Below, piece after piece: positions 15,080 to 22,531 of a DNA stretch of 23,642 nt. The stretch lies in NCBI GenBank assembly GCA_910586045.1, contig CAJUIH010000050.1:1-23642 (forward strand). Reading direction: 5' to 3'. Source of the DNA: an uncultured Eubacterium sp. Lineage in GTDB: Bacteria > Bacillota > Clostridia > Lachnospirales > Lachnospiraceae. Every line of letters starts with the position of its first letter. The stretch's first letter is position 1. A model generated the notes under the pieces. The model was not told the origin of the DNA. It ran no database searches and saw only the letters and a program-made list of their open reading frames with translations. The translations under genes were made by a program, and so were the position numbers.

Positions 15080-15577
15080 ATGAAAAACAGATGGATCGCC
15101 TTGTATGTGGAAAACCAGGTGGGCGTGCTCGCGAAAGTGTCCGGCCTTTTTTCCGGCAAATCGTATAACCTGCAGAGCCTGACGGTAGGTACGACGGAAG
15201 ATGCGACCGTATCCCGCATGACGATAGGCGTAGTCAGCGATGATATTACGTTTGAACAGATCAAAAAACAGTTAAACCGTATGGTGGAAGTGATTAAGGT
15301 CATTGACCTGACGAATGTGCCGATTCATATGAAAGAAATTCTGTTCGCAAAAGTAAAGGACATCCGTTCCGTCCAGATTGACGAAGTATTCCGGATCGCG
15401 CAGGTATTTGGCGTGCAGGTGGCGGATATCGGAAAAGACAGCGTGATGCTTGAATGTAAACTAACAGAGCGCAGAAACAATGAGCTGATCGACCTGTTAA
15501 AGGAAAAATTCCACAATATTGAAATCGTGCGCGGCGGGGCGGTAGCGATAGAGGCAATCAGCACATCGTGCCGATAA
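15080..15577 (+). CDS. ilvN: Acetolactate synthase, small regulatory subunit
   Basis: A 165-residue regulatory partner of IlvB. Residues about 3-75 form an ACT domain, RWIALYVENQVGVLAKVSGL, followed by YNLQSLTVGTTEDATVSRMT, which in this family binds valine for feedback inhibition. The C-terminal half, with EILFAKVKDIRSVQIDEVF and IEIVRGGAVAIEA, matches the ALS small-subunit C-terminal domain. GGGAGGG (15066-15072) is 7 nt before the ATG at 15080, preferred over the adjacent GTG at 15077. The gene starts 16 nt after ilvB ends. Confidence 0.95.
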   Translation: MKNRWIALYVENQVGVLAKVSGLFSGKSYNLQSLTVGTTEDATVSRMTIGVVSDDITFEQIKKQLNRMVEVIKVIDLTNVPIHMKEILFAKVKDIRSVQIDEVFRIAQVFGVQVADIGKDSVMLECKLTERRNNELIDLLKEKFHNIEIVRGGAVAIEAISTSCR

Positions 15578-15604
15578 ATCAGGATCAGAAAAAATGGAGG
15601 TTTT

Positions 15605-16495
15605 ATGATAGAGTTTTATGACCTGTCATTAGACGACCGGGAGTGGGTGACGCTCCGGTTATTGGAAGACGATAGGCAGGCATGTGAATATTCATTTGCC
15701 AATAACTATTTGTGGAGTGATATCTATGGAGTAAAAATGGCAAAAGAGCAGGGCTGCCTGATCTTTCGGTTCCAGCAGAAGCAAAACCAGTGCTATACGA
15801 TTCCGATTGGGGCCGGAAACCGGAAAGGGGCGCTGGAGGCGCTGCTTAAAATGGAGCGGGCAAAAGGACGTGAACTGGTACTAAATACACTGCTGCAAAG
15901 CGATCTGGCATGGCTGGAACAAAATTTCACGGGACAGTATACCGTGGAAACAAACCGTGACGATTACGATTATGTGTATGCTACGGAAAAACTGTCTACG
16001 CTCTCCGGCCGTAAGCTGCATGGCAAACGGAACCATATCGCTCGTTTTAAAGACGGCAATAACTGGCGCTACCGGGATATGATTCCGGAGGACGCAGGGG
16101 AGTGCATGCGCCTTTTGGACAGGTGGAAAGAAGCTGAGGCAGAAAACTGGAACGAAGGGATGGAAAATGAGCTTCATATGAACCGCAAAGCGCTGCGCAA
16201 TCTGGCAGACCTTGTACTGGACGGCGGGATGCTCTACAAGGGACAAAAGCTGGTCGCTTTTACAATTGGAGAGCCGTTAAATTCAAACACGTATGTTGTG
16301 CATATCGAGAAAGCGATTGCCAGCATACAAGGCGCCTATCCGATGATTAACCAGCAGTTTGTACTGCATAACTGCCAGGAGTATGAATATGTCAACCGGG
16401 AAGAAGATACGGGTGACGAAGGACTGCGCCGGGCGAAAAAGTCTTATTATCCGCAGTTTCTGGTCGAAAAATTCCGTGCGAGGTTTTTTATATGA
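15605..16495 (+). CDS. DUF2156 family protein (LPG synthase C-terminal-like acyltransferase fold)
   Basis: A 296-residue soluble protein of the DUF2156 type, which shares the double GNAT-like fold of the catalytic domain of phosphatidylglycerol lysyltransferases. Typical segments are SFANNYLWSDIYGVK near the N-terminus, LHGKRNHIARFKD in the middle, GQKLVAFTIGEPLNSNTYVV and YEYVNREEDTGDEGLRRAKKSYYP near the end. No membrane segments are present, unlike MprF, so it is not a complete lipid aminoacylating enzyme. It follows ilvN by 27 nt with a TGGAGG site and overlaps the next gene by ATGA. Its substrate is unknown; it may transfer an aminoacyl or acyl group. Confidence 0.85.
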   Translation: MIEFYDLSLDDREWVTLRLLEDDRQACEYSFANNYLWSDIYGVKMAKEQGCLIFRFQQKQNQCYTIPIGAGNRKGALEALLKMERAKGRELVLNTLLQSDLAWLEQNFTGQYTVETNRDDYDYVYATEKLSTLSGRKLHGKRNHIARFKDGNNWRYRDMIPEDAGECMRLLDRWKEAEAENWNEGMENELHMNRKALRNLADLVLDGGMLYKGQKLVAFTIGEPLNSNTYVVHIEKAIASIQGAYPMINQQFVLHNCQEYEYVNREEDTGDEGLRRAKKSYYPQFLVEKFRARFFI

Positions 16496-17418
16496 TTCGT
16501 TATGGGAATACAGAAGATCAGGCGGCATTAAAAAAAATCTGGAGTTTTTGTTTTGACGATGAGGATGCTTACATTGATGCATTTTTTTTGGCCATGTACG
16601 CAGGCCGGCATGTACTGGTGGCGGAAGAAAACGGGGTGTTGATGGGGGCGTCCTTTTTTCTTCCGGGAAAACTGTACCTTTCTTCAGAACCGGACGAACC
16701 GGAAACAAGCAGCGGTTCGGAAAACGGCAGATGGCAAAACATCCGCTATATTTATGCGCTTGCGGTTTATCCGCGGTTTCGAGGAAAAGGGATTGCGGCA
16801 GAAATACTGCGCGAGGCCTACAGGATGTATCAGGCTCCTTTAATTGCTGAACCGGCGAATGAGGGACTGATTGGCGGGTTTTATGCACGGCTTGGTTTTC
16901 AGTCCGCCTTTTTTTTGCAAAAAATACAGGTACCTATACGGCAAAACAGCCTGCAGGCAGCAGAAATCCGCCCGCAGACCTATGAACAGACATCCCATGC
17001 TTTCGTACCGCTGCAGGCTGATACTGCGGATGTAAGCCGCTACTGCAGTATACGGAAAGCCCATTTCAAAAAACACGGATTTGTAAGCTGGCCGCGGAAC
17101 CATATTGCATTTGCAATCCAGGAACACCGCGCAAATGGAGGCGGCGCTTTTCTGGCCGCGGGTCGCGGCTGCGAAGATATCCTGCTGTATTATCAAGATG
17201 GCAGCAGGGCAGTGGTTACCGAAACAACGCTGCCGCCGCAGGATGCGGCACGTGTGTTGGCGCCTTATCTGCCGCAGACATGCGCCAGTCTGGAAGTTTG
17301 CGTGGAAGCAGGAAACAGCGCCTGGATTGCGGGTGTAAAAGATCCGGTGTATAAACTGACTGGTATGATTTACGGCATGTCTCCGGGGTACGGTTATTTA
17401 AATCTGTCACTTGATTAA
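16492..17418 (+). CDS. GNAT family N-acetyltransferase
   Basis: A 308-residue protein with an N-terminal GNAT domain (about residues 1-145). The fold is recognised by a first strand MIRYGNTEDQAALKKIW, a middle strand IRYIYALAVYPRFRGKGIAA with the R-G-K-G-I-A acetyl-CoA loop, and a closing GFYARLGFQSAFF. The remaining 160 residues form a second domain I do not recognise by family, possibly a degenerate second acetyltransferase-like unit or a sterol-carrier-type domain as in Eis-like proteins. The ATG overlaps the stop of the DUF2156 gene (ATGA), so the pair is translated together and probably works in one process. The acceptor is not evident. Confidence 0.82.
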   Translation: MIRYGNTEDQAALKKIWSFCFDDEDAYIDAFFLAMYAGRHVLVAEENGVLMGASFFLPGKLYLSSEPDEPETSSGSENGRWQNIRYIYALAVYPRFRGKGIAAEILREAYRMYQAPLIAEPANEGLIGGFYARLGFQSAFFLQKIQVPIRQNSLQAAEIRPQTYEQTSHAFVPLQADTADVSRYCSIRKAHFKKHGFVSWPRNHIAFAIQEHRANGGGAFLAAGRGCEDILLYYQDGSRAVVTETTLPPQDAARVLAPYLPQTCASLEVCVEAGNSAWIAGVKDPVYKLTGMIYGMSPGYGYLNLSLD

Positions 17419-17509
17419 AACGGAAAATAGCGCTAAAATAAGAACAGGAAGTAAAGTGGTTGGATCCGGAACATGTGTGCGGCGTCAAGTGAGAAGGTGA
17501 GCGCGTAAG

Positions 17510-19144
17510 ATGAAAATTAAAATAACGGTCTTATATGAAATATGTGTCTGTCTGTCGGTTCTGTTTCTTGGGTATATGTTTTTTCAGGCGGAAAATGATT
17601 TTTATATCGAAGATCTGTCAGGCGGGTATGAAGTACTGAAAAACCATAGCTATGAGACGAAGCAGGATGCGGATGAGCCGCTTGGATATAAGCAGGTGTA
17701 CAGGCTGCGTCCGGAAGAAATACCAGACAATTGCAATGGGCTTGTTTTTCAGACGATTCACCAAAATGTTGCGGTTTTTATCAATGACACGCAGGTCTTT
17801 CATCTTCGCAAGAATAGGGAAAGCACCGTTGGAAAGTCGCCGGGATGTCGTTTAAATACGGTTCCGGTAACTTTGGAAAACCGCGGAAAAGAAATCCGCG
17901 TGGAGATTGCGCCTGTTTATGCGTCGTCGGCGGATATTGTGCCTGTTTTTTATGTTGGGGCACGGTTTTCTATTTATATGGACATCGTAAAAGATGATAT
18001 TATATCGGTGTTGTTAAGTTTTCTTGCGGGATTTCTTGGGATCGGATTTCTTGTATTTTCGGTACTGAACTGCCGAAATCCAAAGTTTGATAAAAATCTG
18101 TTCCTGCTTGGGCAGTTTTCACTGTTTCTCGGTATATGGAAAGCGACCGATACCGGACTGGCATCGATGCTGACCGGACATGAAGCGGTCGTTTCTTATT
18201 TGCCGTTTATCATGCTGATGCTTCTTGTCGTCCCTTTTACTCAGTATATCAGGGAATTGTTTTCCGGCACAGACCACTGGATCTGGAATGTTTCTTGTAT
18301 TGGCGGCATTGTGGTCTTTGCGGTATCTATGGGTGCACAGGTTTTGGGCATAGCGGATTTGCGGGAAACGTTATGGATGAATCATCTGGTCATGCTGTTA
18401 TGTATTAGTATTTTGTTTCCGATGCTTTATCTGGAAGTACACAGGGTCGGGTGGAGCAATAAACTGATCGCTGTGGCAGTCAGTCTGTGTTCCTGCCTGA
18501 TTGGATTTGCCGCGGATATAATCCTTTATTATATTACGGACGGGGCTTATTTGACGGATATTGGCATGATCGGATTTTTGGTTTATATTATTATTATCGG
18601 TGTCATGTCCCTGCAGGATGCCAAACGTCTGATGTCCATAGGGCTTAAGGCAGAGCAGTTTGAAAAAATGGCATTTCATGACCAGCTTACGGGTATGCTC
18701 AACCGGGCCGCTTATGCGGAAGATACGGCCCGTACCGATTTTAATTCCAAAGACAGTGTGCTGGTTATGTTTGATTTAAATGACCTAAAACACTGCAATG
18801 ATACGTATGGGCATGAAAAAGGGGATTTATATATTAAAAGCGGCTCTGCATTGATCCGCAAGGTGTTTGGCCCGTTCGGCAAGTGTTACCGTATGGGCGG
18901 GGACGAGTTTTGCGTCCTGCTGAAACGGAAAACGGAAAAAGAGTGCCACGATTTGATTTTCCGGCTGAAAAAAGAAGCCGAAAAATGGGATCTGTTAAAT
19001 AAAGAAACGTTTTCGATTCAGATTGCGGCCGGCTATGCAGCTTATGACAGTTCCGTGGATTACGATATCGGCGATACACTGCGGCGTGCGGATAAGATGA
19101 TGTATATGGATAAATTTGCAATGAAGCAGGAGCGGCCGGCGTGA
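17510..19144 (+). CDS. Membrane diguanylate cyclase with 7TM sensor and GGDEF domain
   Basis: A 544-residue membrane protein expected to make cyclic di-GMP. A signal anchor (about 7-26) leads to an extracellular beta-sandwich-like domain of about 130 residues, with FQTIHQNVAVFINDTQVFHL, of the kind seen in 7TMR-DISM sensors. Seven hydrophobic helices follow (about 160-362). The cytoplasmic GGDEF domain begins at FHDQLTGMLNRAAY, has DLNDLKHCNDTYGHEKGD, and the intact active site MGGDEF (GGDEF at 463-467). The usual inhibitory RxxD motif five residues before it is missing (GPFG there), so product inhibition at that site is unlikely. An 11-codon ORF (17473-17508) ends one base before the ATG and might couple translation. 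It seems to start a new unit after the GNAT gene. Confidence 0.92.
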   Translation: MKIKITVLYEICVCLSVLFLGYMFFQAENDFYIEDLSGGYEVLKNHSYETKQDADEPLGYKQVYRLRPEEIPDNCNGLVFQTIHQNVAVFINDTQVFHLRKNRESTVGKSPGCRLNTVPVTLENRGKEIRVEIAPVYASSADIVPVFYVGARFSIYMDIVKDDIISVLLSFLAGFLGIGFLVFSVLNCRNPKFDKNLFLLGQFSLFLGIWKATDTGLASMLTGHEAVVSYLPFIMLMLLVVPFTQYIRELFSGTDHWIWNVSCIGGIVVFAVSMGAQVLGIADLRETLWMNHLVMLLCISILFPMLYLEVHRVGWSNKLIAVAVSLCSCLIGFAADIILYYITDGAYLTDIGMIGFLVYIIIIGVMSLQDAKRLMSIGLKAEQFEKMAFHDQLTGMLNRAAYAEDTARTDFNSKDSVLVMFDLNDLKHCNDTYGHEKGDLYIKSGSALIRKVFGPFGKCYRMGGDEFCVLLKRKTEKECHDLIFRLKKEAEKWDLLNKETFSIQIAAGYAAYDSSVDYDIGDTLRRADKMMYMDKFAMKQERPA

Positions 19145-19207
19145 AACGGACACCGGAAAAAGACAGCAAAAGCGCACGGCATAAAACGGGCGCCGGAAAG
19201 GGGATTT

Positions 19208-19924
19208 ATGCAGGGGCAGTTTGCGAGGACAGAACGGTTAGTCGGAAAGGACGGTATGGAACGCCTGTACCGTGCGCGCGTGGCGGTATTCGGCGTCGGC
19301 GGTGTCGGCGGTTATACGGTAGAAGCGCTGGTGCGCAGCGGGATTGGAACATTAGATTTAATCGACCCGGATACGGTAAGCCTGACAAACCTAAACCGCC
19401 AGATTTTTGCGCTTCAAAGCACGCTGGGACGCCGTAAGGTCGATGCGGCAAAAGAGCGTATTGCAGATATCAATCCGCAGGCCGTCGTAAATACGTATTC
19501 GGTATTTTATATGCCAGCTACAAGCGGGCAGTTTGATTTCAGAGAATATGATTATATTGTAGACGCCATCGATACGGTAACAGGAAAGATTGCCCTGGCC
19601 GAACAGGCGCAGGCAGCGGGGACGCCGATCATCAGTTCCATGGGCGCGGGAAATAAAATGGATCCGGCGGCGTTTATGGTAGCCGATTTATATGAAACAT
19701 CTGTCTGCCCGCTTGCAAAAGTCATGCGCCGGGAGCTGAAAAAAAGGGGAATCAAAAACTTAAAGGTTGTTTATTCCAGGGAGGTGCCGCGAAAGCCTGC
19801 CGTTATCGATCCGCCTGGCGGCGCAGATTCGCAGCGGAATATAGTTCCCGCAAGCAACGCCTTTGTGCCGGCAGCGGCGGGGTTTATTATGGCGGGGGAA
19901 GTGGTTAATGATTTACTGCGGTAA
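19208..19924 (+). CDS. tcdA: tRNA threonylcarbamoyladenosine dehydratase
   Basis: A 238-residue E1-like (ThiF/MoeB superfamily) enzyme that uses ATP to cyclise t6A37 of tRNA to ct6A. The ATP-binding loop is VAVFGVGGVGGYTVEALVRS, followed by DLIDPDTVSLTNLNRQIFAL with the conserved aspartate and N-x-x-R-Q. The later YDYIVDAIDTVTGKIAL and SSMGAGNKMDPAAF, and the close RNIVPASNAFVPAAAGF, match the TcdA (YgdL/CsdL) branch rather than ThiF or MoeB. No zinc-binding CxxC pairs are present, as expected. AAAGGGG precedes the ATG. It follows the GGDEF gene by 63 nt without a terminator. Confidence 0.93.
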   Translation: MQGQFARTERLVGKDGMERLYRARVAVFGVGGVGGYTVEALVRSGIGTLDLIDPDTVSLTNLNRQIFALQSTLGRRKVDAAKERIADINPQAVVNTYSVFYMPATSGQFDFREYDYIVDAIDTVTGKIALAEQAQAAGTPIISSMGAGNKMDPAAFMVADLYETSVCPLAKVMRRELKKRGIKNLKVVYSREVPRKPAVIDPPGGADSQRNIVPASNAFVPAAAGFIMAGEVVNDLLR

Positions 19925-19983
19925 ACCGATGTATTTTCCAAAGATTGGAGACGCGGCCGCCAGAATAAAAACAAAATATCTGC

Positions 19984-20022
19984 GTATCCTAGCCAATAAC
20001 CGATACACAATACGCGTATAAT
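19984..20022 (+). promoter_or_regulatory. Putative forespore-type promoter region of spoVAC
   Basis: GTATC (19984-19988) and CACAATA (20006-20012), 17 nt apart, resemble the sigma-G consensus (GHATR ... CATnHTA) with one mismatch in each box. A perfect TATAAT at 20017-20022 lies just downstream but has no good -35 partner. Forespore control fits the gene's role; the match is by eye only. Confidence 0.35.
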
Positions 20023-20048
20023 ATGTTAGCAGGATAGGAGCAGATCAT

Positions 20049-20516
20049 ATGAAGCAGGAAGAAAAGCAACGCAGGCAGCAGGAGTATAATGAATATGTAA
20101 AACAGGTAACGCCTACCAGAAATCTGGCATGGGCGATGTGCCGGGCGTTTATTGTCGGGGGCATCATTTGTATTATTGGGCAGTTTATACTAAATACGGC
20201 AAAAAATATGGGCCTTGATCAGGAGACGGCGGGGAGCTGGTGCAGCCTTTGTTTGATTTTAATCAGTATCGTCCTGACCGGGTTGAATATTTATCCGACC
20301 TTTGCGAAATGGGGCGGCGCCGGCGCGCTTGTCCCAATTACCGGATTTGCAAATTCCGTGGCGGCGCCGGCTATTGAGTTTCAAAAAGAGGGGCAGGTAT
20401 TTGGGATCGGTGCGAAAATATTTACGATCGCCGGGCCGGTGATTTTGTATGGGATTTTTTCTAGCTGGGTGCTGGGGTTAATTTATTGGGCGCTTAGCAT
20501 GTTCGGGGTTTTCTGA
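20049..20516 (+). CDS. spoVAC: Stage V sporulation protein AC
   Basis: A 155-residue inner spore-membrane protein. A basic, glutamine-rich N-terminus precedes about four hydrophobic helices, and the family hallmarks are VKQVTPTRNLAWAMCRAFIV, the loop AKWGGAGALVPITGFANSVA and AIEFQKEGQVFGIGAKIF. SpoVAC is part of the channel moving dipicolinic acid in sporulation and germination, and in Bacillus it has been described as mechanosensitive. AGGAG (about 20036-20040) is well placed for the ATG. The usual partners spoVAD and spoVAE do not follow; a 65-residue gene and a terminator come next. This is either a split locus or an extra copy. Confidence 0.93.
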   Translation: MKQEEKQRRQQEYNEYVKQVTPTRNLAWAMCRAFIVGGIICIIGQFILNTAKNMGLDQETAGSWCSLCLILISIVLTGLNIYPTFAKWGGAGALVPITGFANSVAAPAIEFQKEGQVFGIGAKIFTIAGPVILYGIFSSWVLGLIYWALSMFGVF

Positions 20517-20543
20517 AATACTGCAAAGAAGAGAGGGATTGAA

Positions 20544-20741
20544 ATGGCCGGACAAACGGAAAATAAATTTGATATGCCTATGGGTTTAAGCTTCCAGCTT
20601 GGAATGAACCCCAAAGCGATGGATGCGTATGGTAAATTGAATGATGAGGAAAAGCGTCAGGTGATGGAGACGGCAAGGAGTGTGACAACCAAATCGGAAA
20701 TGCACCAGATTGTGGAAAGGCTGGAGCGGGATTTCTATTGA
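20544..20741 (+). CDS. Small conserved-looking hypothetical protein
   Basis: A 65-residue soluble protein without signal peptide or cysteines. It opens MAGQTENKFDMPMGLSFQLG, and the second half is a strongly helical, charged stretch, AMDAYGKLNDEEKRQVMETA followed by TKSEMHQIVERLERDF. Similar short proteins with an L-x-x-E-E-K-x-x-V-x-x-x-A pattern occur in Clostridia, as far as I recall, without known function. AGAGGG is well placed before the ATG. It starts 27 nt after spoVAC and ends just before a strong terminator, so it is most likely co-transcribed with spoVAC and may have a spore-related role. Confidence 0.7.
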   Translation: MAGQTENKFDMPMGLSFQLGMNPKAMDAYGKLNDEEKRQVMETARSVTTKSEMHQIVERLERDFY

Positions 20742-20757
20742 TTATGTGCGTACTTGT

Positions 20758-20797
20758 CCCAGAGATATTTGCTTTGCAGGTATTTCTGGGATTTTTT
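20758..20797 (+). terminator. Strong intrinsic terminator after the spoVAC unit
   Basis: A 15-bp stem (20758-20772 with 20776-20790, including three G-T pairs) closes a TTT loop and is followed by ATTTTTT (20791-20797). This is a textbook rho-independent terminator. It also marks the boundary to the AT-richer region that follows. Confidence 0.9.
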
Positions 20798-21192
20798 CGT
20801 TTGATTTAGGAGAGTAGCTGTCCATAGCGCAGACAGGGTGCAGTGCAGGCAGCCTGGCGCGTATAAGAATTTACTGGGAAAATGACGGGGACATGCTGGA
20901 GCTGGTGAAACAGCAGAAAGAGAAAGAACCAGAAAGAATCAGAAAGAACAGAGGGAGATGAAAAATATTTCAGTGCAAGCGAAATCCTGTCATGGAAAAC
21001 AAACATAGCAAAACAAATGGAAAATATATAGAAGCATTGCAGGCAAGCATAAGCCGCCAGATTTCAGGAAAAATCCTCTTTAATCATGTGATTGCCAGCG
21101 TATGTTAATAAAATAGATTCAAAAATTAAGGGAATAGTCTGCTCAATTGAAACCCCCAAGTAAAGATACACGATCTTAAAAAATTTTCGATG
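20798..21192. other. Gene-free stretch with possible coding debris
   Basis: No gene can be supported. One plus-strand frame is open from after a TAG at about 20815 to a TGA at about 20958, and reopens to a TAA at about 21106, broken only by the TGA. It holds a Lys/Glu/Arg-rich stretch (around 20895-20957) over the repeated AGAAAGAA pattern and later a 38-codon piece starting at ATG 20992 without a ribosome binding site. This may be the decayed end of an old gene. I recognise no family in it. Confidence 0.3.
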
Positions 21193-21220
21193 TTGAAAAT
21201 AGTATATTATCTGATATAAT
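21193..21220 (+). promoter_or_regulatory. Promoter of the Uma2-family gene
   Basis: TTGAAA (21193-21198) and a perfect TATAAT (21215-21220) are 16 nt apart, only 24 nt before the start codon. The leader is therefore very short and consists mainly of the ribosome binding site. Confidence 0.75.
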
Positions 21221-21244
21221 AAAGATAGGAAGAGGGTGACAAAG

Positions 21245-21796
21245 ATGGCTGCATTAGCAAGAGAATTAGAATATCATACAATTGAAGATATATATGCGTT
21301 ACCAGAGGGACAGCGTGCAGAATTGATGGATGGTGAAATGTATATGATGGCAACACCTAGTAGAGTACATCAAAGACTTGTTATGATATTATCGAACAGT
21401 ATTTTTAATTTTATCCAAAACAATAATGGAGATTGTGAAATATATCCATCACCATTCGCAGTATTTCTTAACGCCGATGATAAAACATATTTAGAACCAG
21501 ATATATCAGTGATCTGTGATAAAAATAAACTTACAGATGATGGATGCAATGGTGCACCCGATTGGATCATTGAGGTTGTTTCACCGTCAAGCCGTCAAAT
21601 GGATTTTAATAAGAAGTTGTTTAAATACAGAGCATCAGGTGTTAGAGAATATTGGATCGTTGATTCGATGAAACAACAGATTATGGTATATAATTTTGAA
21701 CATGATGATTTTGAACAATATTCTTTTTCAGATAAAGTAAAAGTGGGGATATATGATGATTTCGAGATCGATTTTTCAGAGATAAATTTAGGATAG
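21245..21796 (+). CDS. Uma2 family (DUF820) putative endonuclease
   Basis: A 183-residue protein of the Uma2/DUF820 family, which has a PD-(D/E)XK restriction-nuclease-like fold. Landmarks are YALPEGQRAELMDGEMYMMA at the start, HQRLVMILSNSIFNFI, the metal-site aspartate in KTYLEPDISVICD, the WIIEVVSPSSRQMDFNKKLFKY block with glutamate and lysines, and YWIVDSMKQQIMVYNF. The ATG at 21245 is preferred over a GTG at 21236 that lies on the AAGAGGG ribosome binding site itself. The gene is rich in A/T-ending codons and in AGA and ATA, unlike the genes upstream, which suggests recent transfer. The biological role of the family is uncertain; it is often found scattered in multiple copies. Confidence 0.88.
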   Translation: MAALARELEYHTIEDIYALPEGQRAELMDGEMYMMATPSRVHQRLVMILSNSIFNFIQNNNGDCEIYPSPFAVFLNADDKTYLEPDISVICDKNKLTDDGCNGAPDWIIEVVSPSSRQMDFNKKLFKYRASGVREYWIVDSMKQQIMVYNFEHDDFEQYSFSDKVKVGIYDDFEIDFSEINLG

Positions 21797-21860
21797 GAAA
21801 ATAATACAGAATTTAACTAATGTGAATTAAATCAAAATCCAATACTAAAATATATACTAT

Positions 21861-21928
21861 ATAAACGGCGTAAAATTTCAGCACAATATCATTTGTTTCT
21901 GGCCCGCCGTTTATCGGGTTTATTGTGC
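21861..21928. repeat. Two interleaved inverted repeats (pseudoknot-like order)
   Basis: ATAAACGGCG (21861-21870) is the exact reverse complement of CGCCGTTTAT (21905-21914). GCACAATA (21881-21888) is the exact reverse complement of TATTGTGC (21921-21928). The arms alternate A-B-A'-B', so an RNA could form an H-type pseudoknot but not two independent hairpins. It lies 65 nt after the Uma2 gene and could be a 3' structure of that transcript, a protein-binding site or chance. Confidence 0.45.
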
Positions 21929-22029
21929 AATATGCAATCACCGAATATATAGATAAAGAAATAATAAGAGTCTGCTGATTAATTCCAGTACTTTTAGTTA
22001 TCGTAAAATTTCACTGTTTTAAAACAAGA

Positions 22030-22058
22030 TTGACATCAATTATATAATAAATTATACA
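22030..22058 (+). promoter_or_regulatory. Promoter-like sequence without an obvious gene
   Basis: A perfect TTGACA (22030-22035) is followed after 17 nt by TATACA (22053-22058). The surrounding DNA is very AT-rich, so chance matches are likely. No plus-strand gene follows before the AraC gene, which is on the other strand. If active it would make a noncoding or antisense RNA. Confidence 0.3.
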
Positions 22059-22240
22059 AAAATCTGCAATGATATGGGTTATTCTAAGAATTTTTAGTAT
22101 TGATACCTACAAAGGAAATTGTCGAATATGACCAAAATCCTTGCTTACGCATTTTGATAGATATGCATTTATCATGAAACATATTCTGAAAAATCGGTGC
22201 GTGTTCCTAATCCACAATTTACTGTTACTACGTATTACTT

Positions 22241-22531
22241 CTAATCTAAGGAGCCAAAACAATCTGTTTTCATTTTTATCTGTATACGACGCTCTGATTC
22301 CCGCAAAGCAAATCCTGGTTGCGTAACCATTTGATATTTGCTTTTATAATTTCTGTTAACAAAAATGCCTAAATATCCAATTTCATATAAAAATTTAATC
22401 TTATCCTTATATTCTTGTATTTCTTCATTTTCTGTTGAAAGTTGAATATGAAATTTGTTTGATAAAATAATAGACAAAGGACAGTATTCAAAGTTTCTTG
22501 GCTTCAAGCCTAAAACGGTTGATTTATGACA
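22241..22531 (-). pseudogene. Unrecognised ORF fragment directly after the AraC stop
   Basis: On the minus strand a frame continues from the AraC stop (TGA 22534-22532) for 96 codons to a TAG at about 22243, in the same frame as AraC. The only usable start is a TTG at 22507 and no ribosome binding site precedes it. The product contains FHIQLSTENEEIQEYKDKIK and FLYEIGYLGIFVNRNYKSKY, which read like a real folded protein, perhaps the C-terminal winged-helix end of a larger ATPase-type protein, but I cannot name the family. It is most likely the leftover 3' end of a lost gene. Its high A/T matches the surrounding accessory DNA. Confidence 0.35.

Noticed and set aside
16283..16888. 201-codon open frame on the minus strand
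   Set aside because: Long, but antisense to the DUF2156 and GNAT genes, low in protein-like character and without a start signal.
17473..17508. 11-codon ORF ending just before the GGDEF start
   Set aside because: No good ribosome binding site and too short to judge; mentioned only as a possible coupling element.
19141..19437. GTG-initiated frame overlapping the GGDEF stop codon
   Set aside because: Looks coupled by overlap, but most of it lies out of frame over tcdA, which has its own ribosome binding site and a clear start; the product is Arg/Gly-rich nonsense.
20895..20960. AGAAAGAA-type short tandem repeat or CRISPR-like array
   Set aside because: The units are short, irregular and without spacers of constant length; it is at most a low-complexity stretch.
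22141..22326. 61-codon plus-strand frame
   Set aside because: Starts with TTG, has no ribosome binding site, and its second half is antisense to the more protein-like fragment at 22241-22531.
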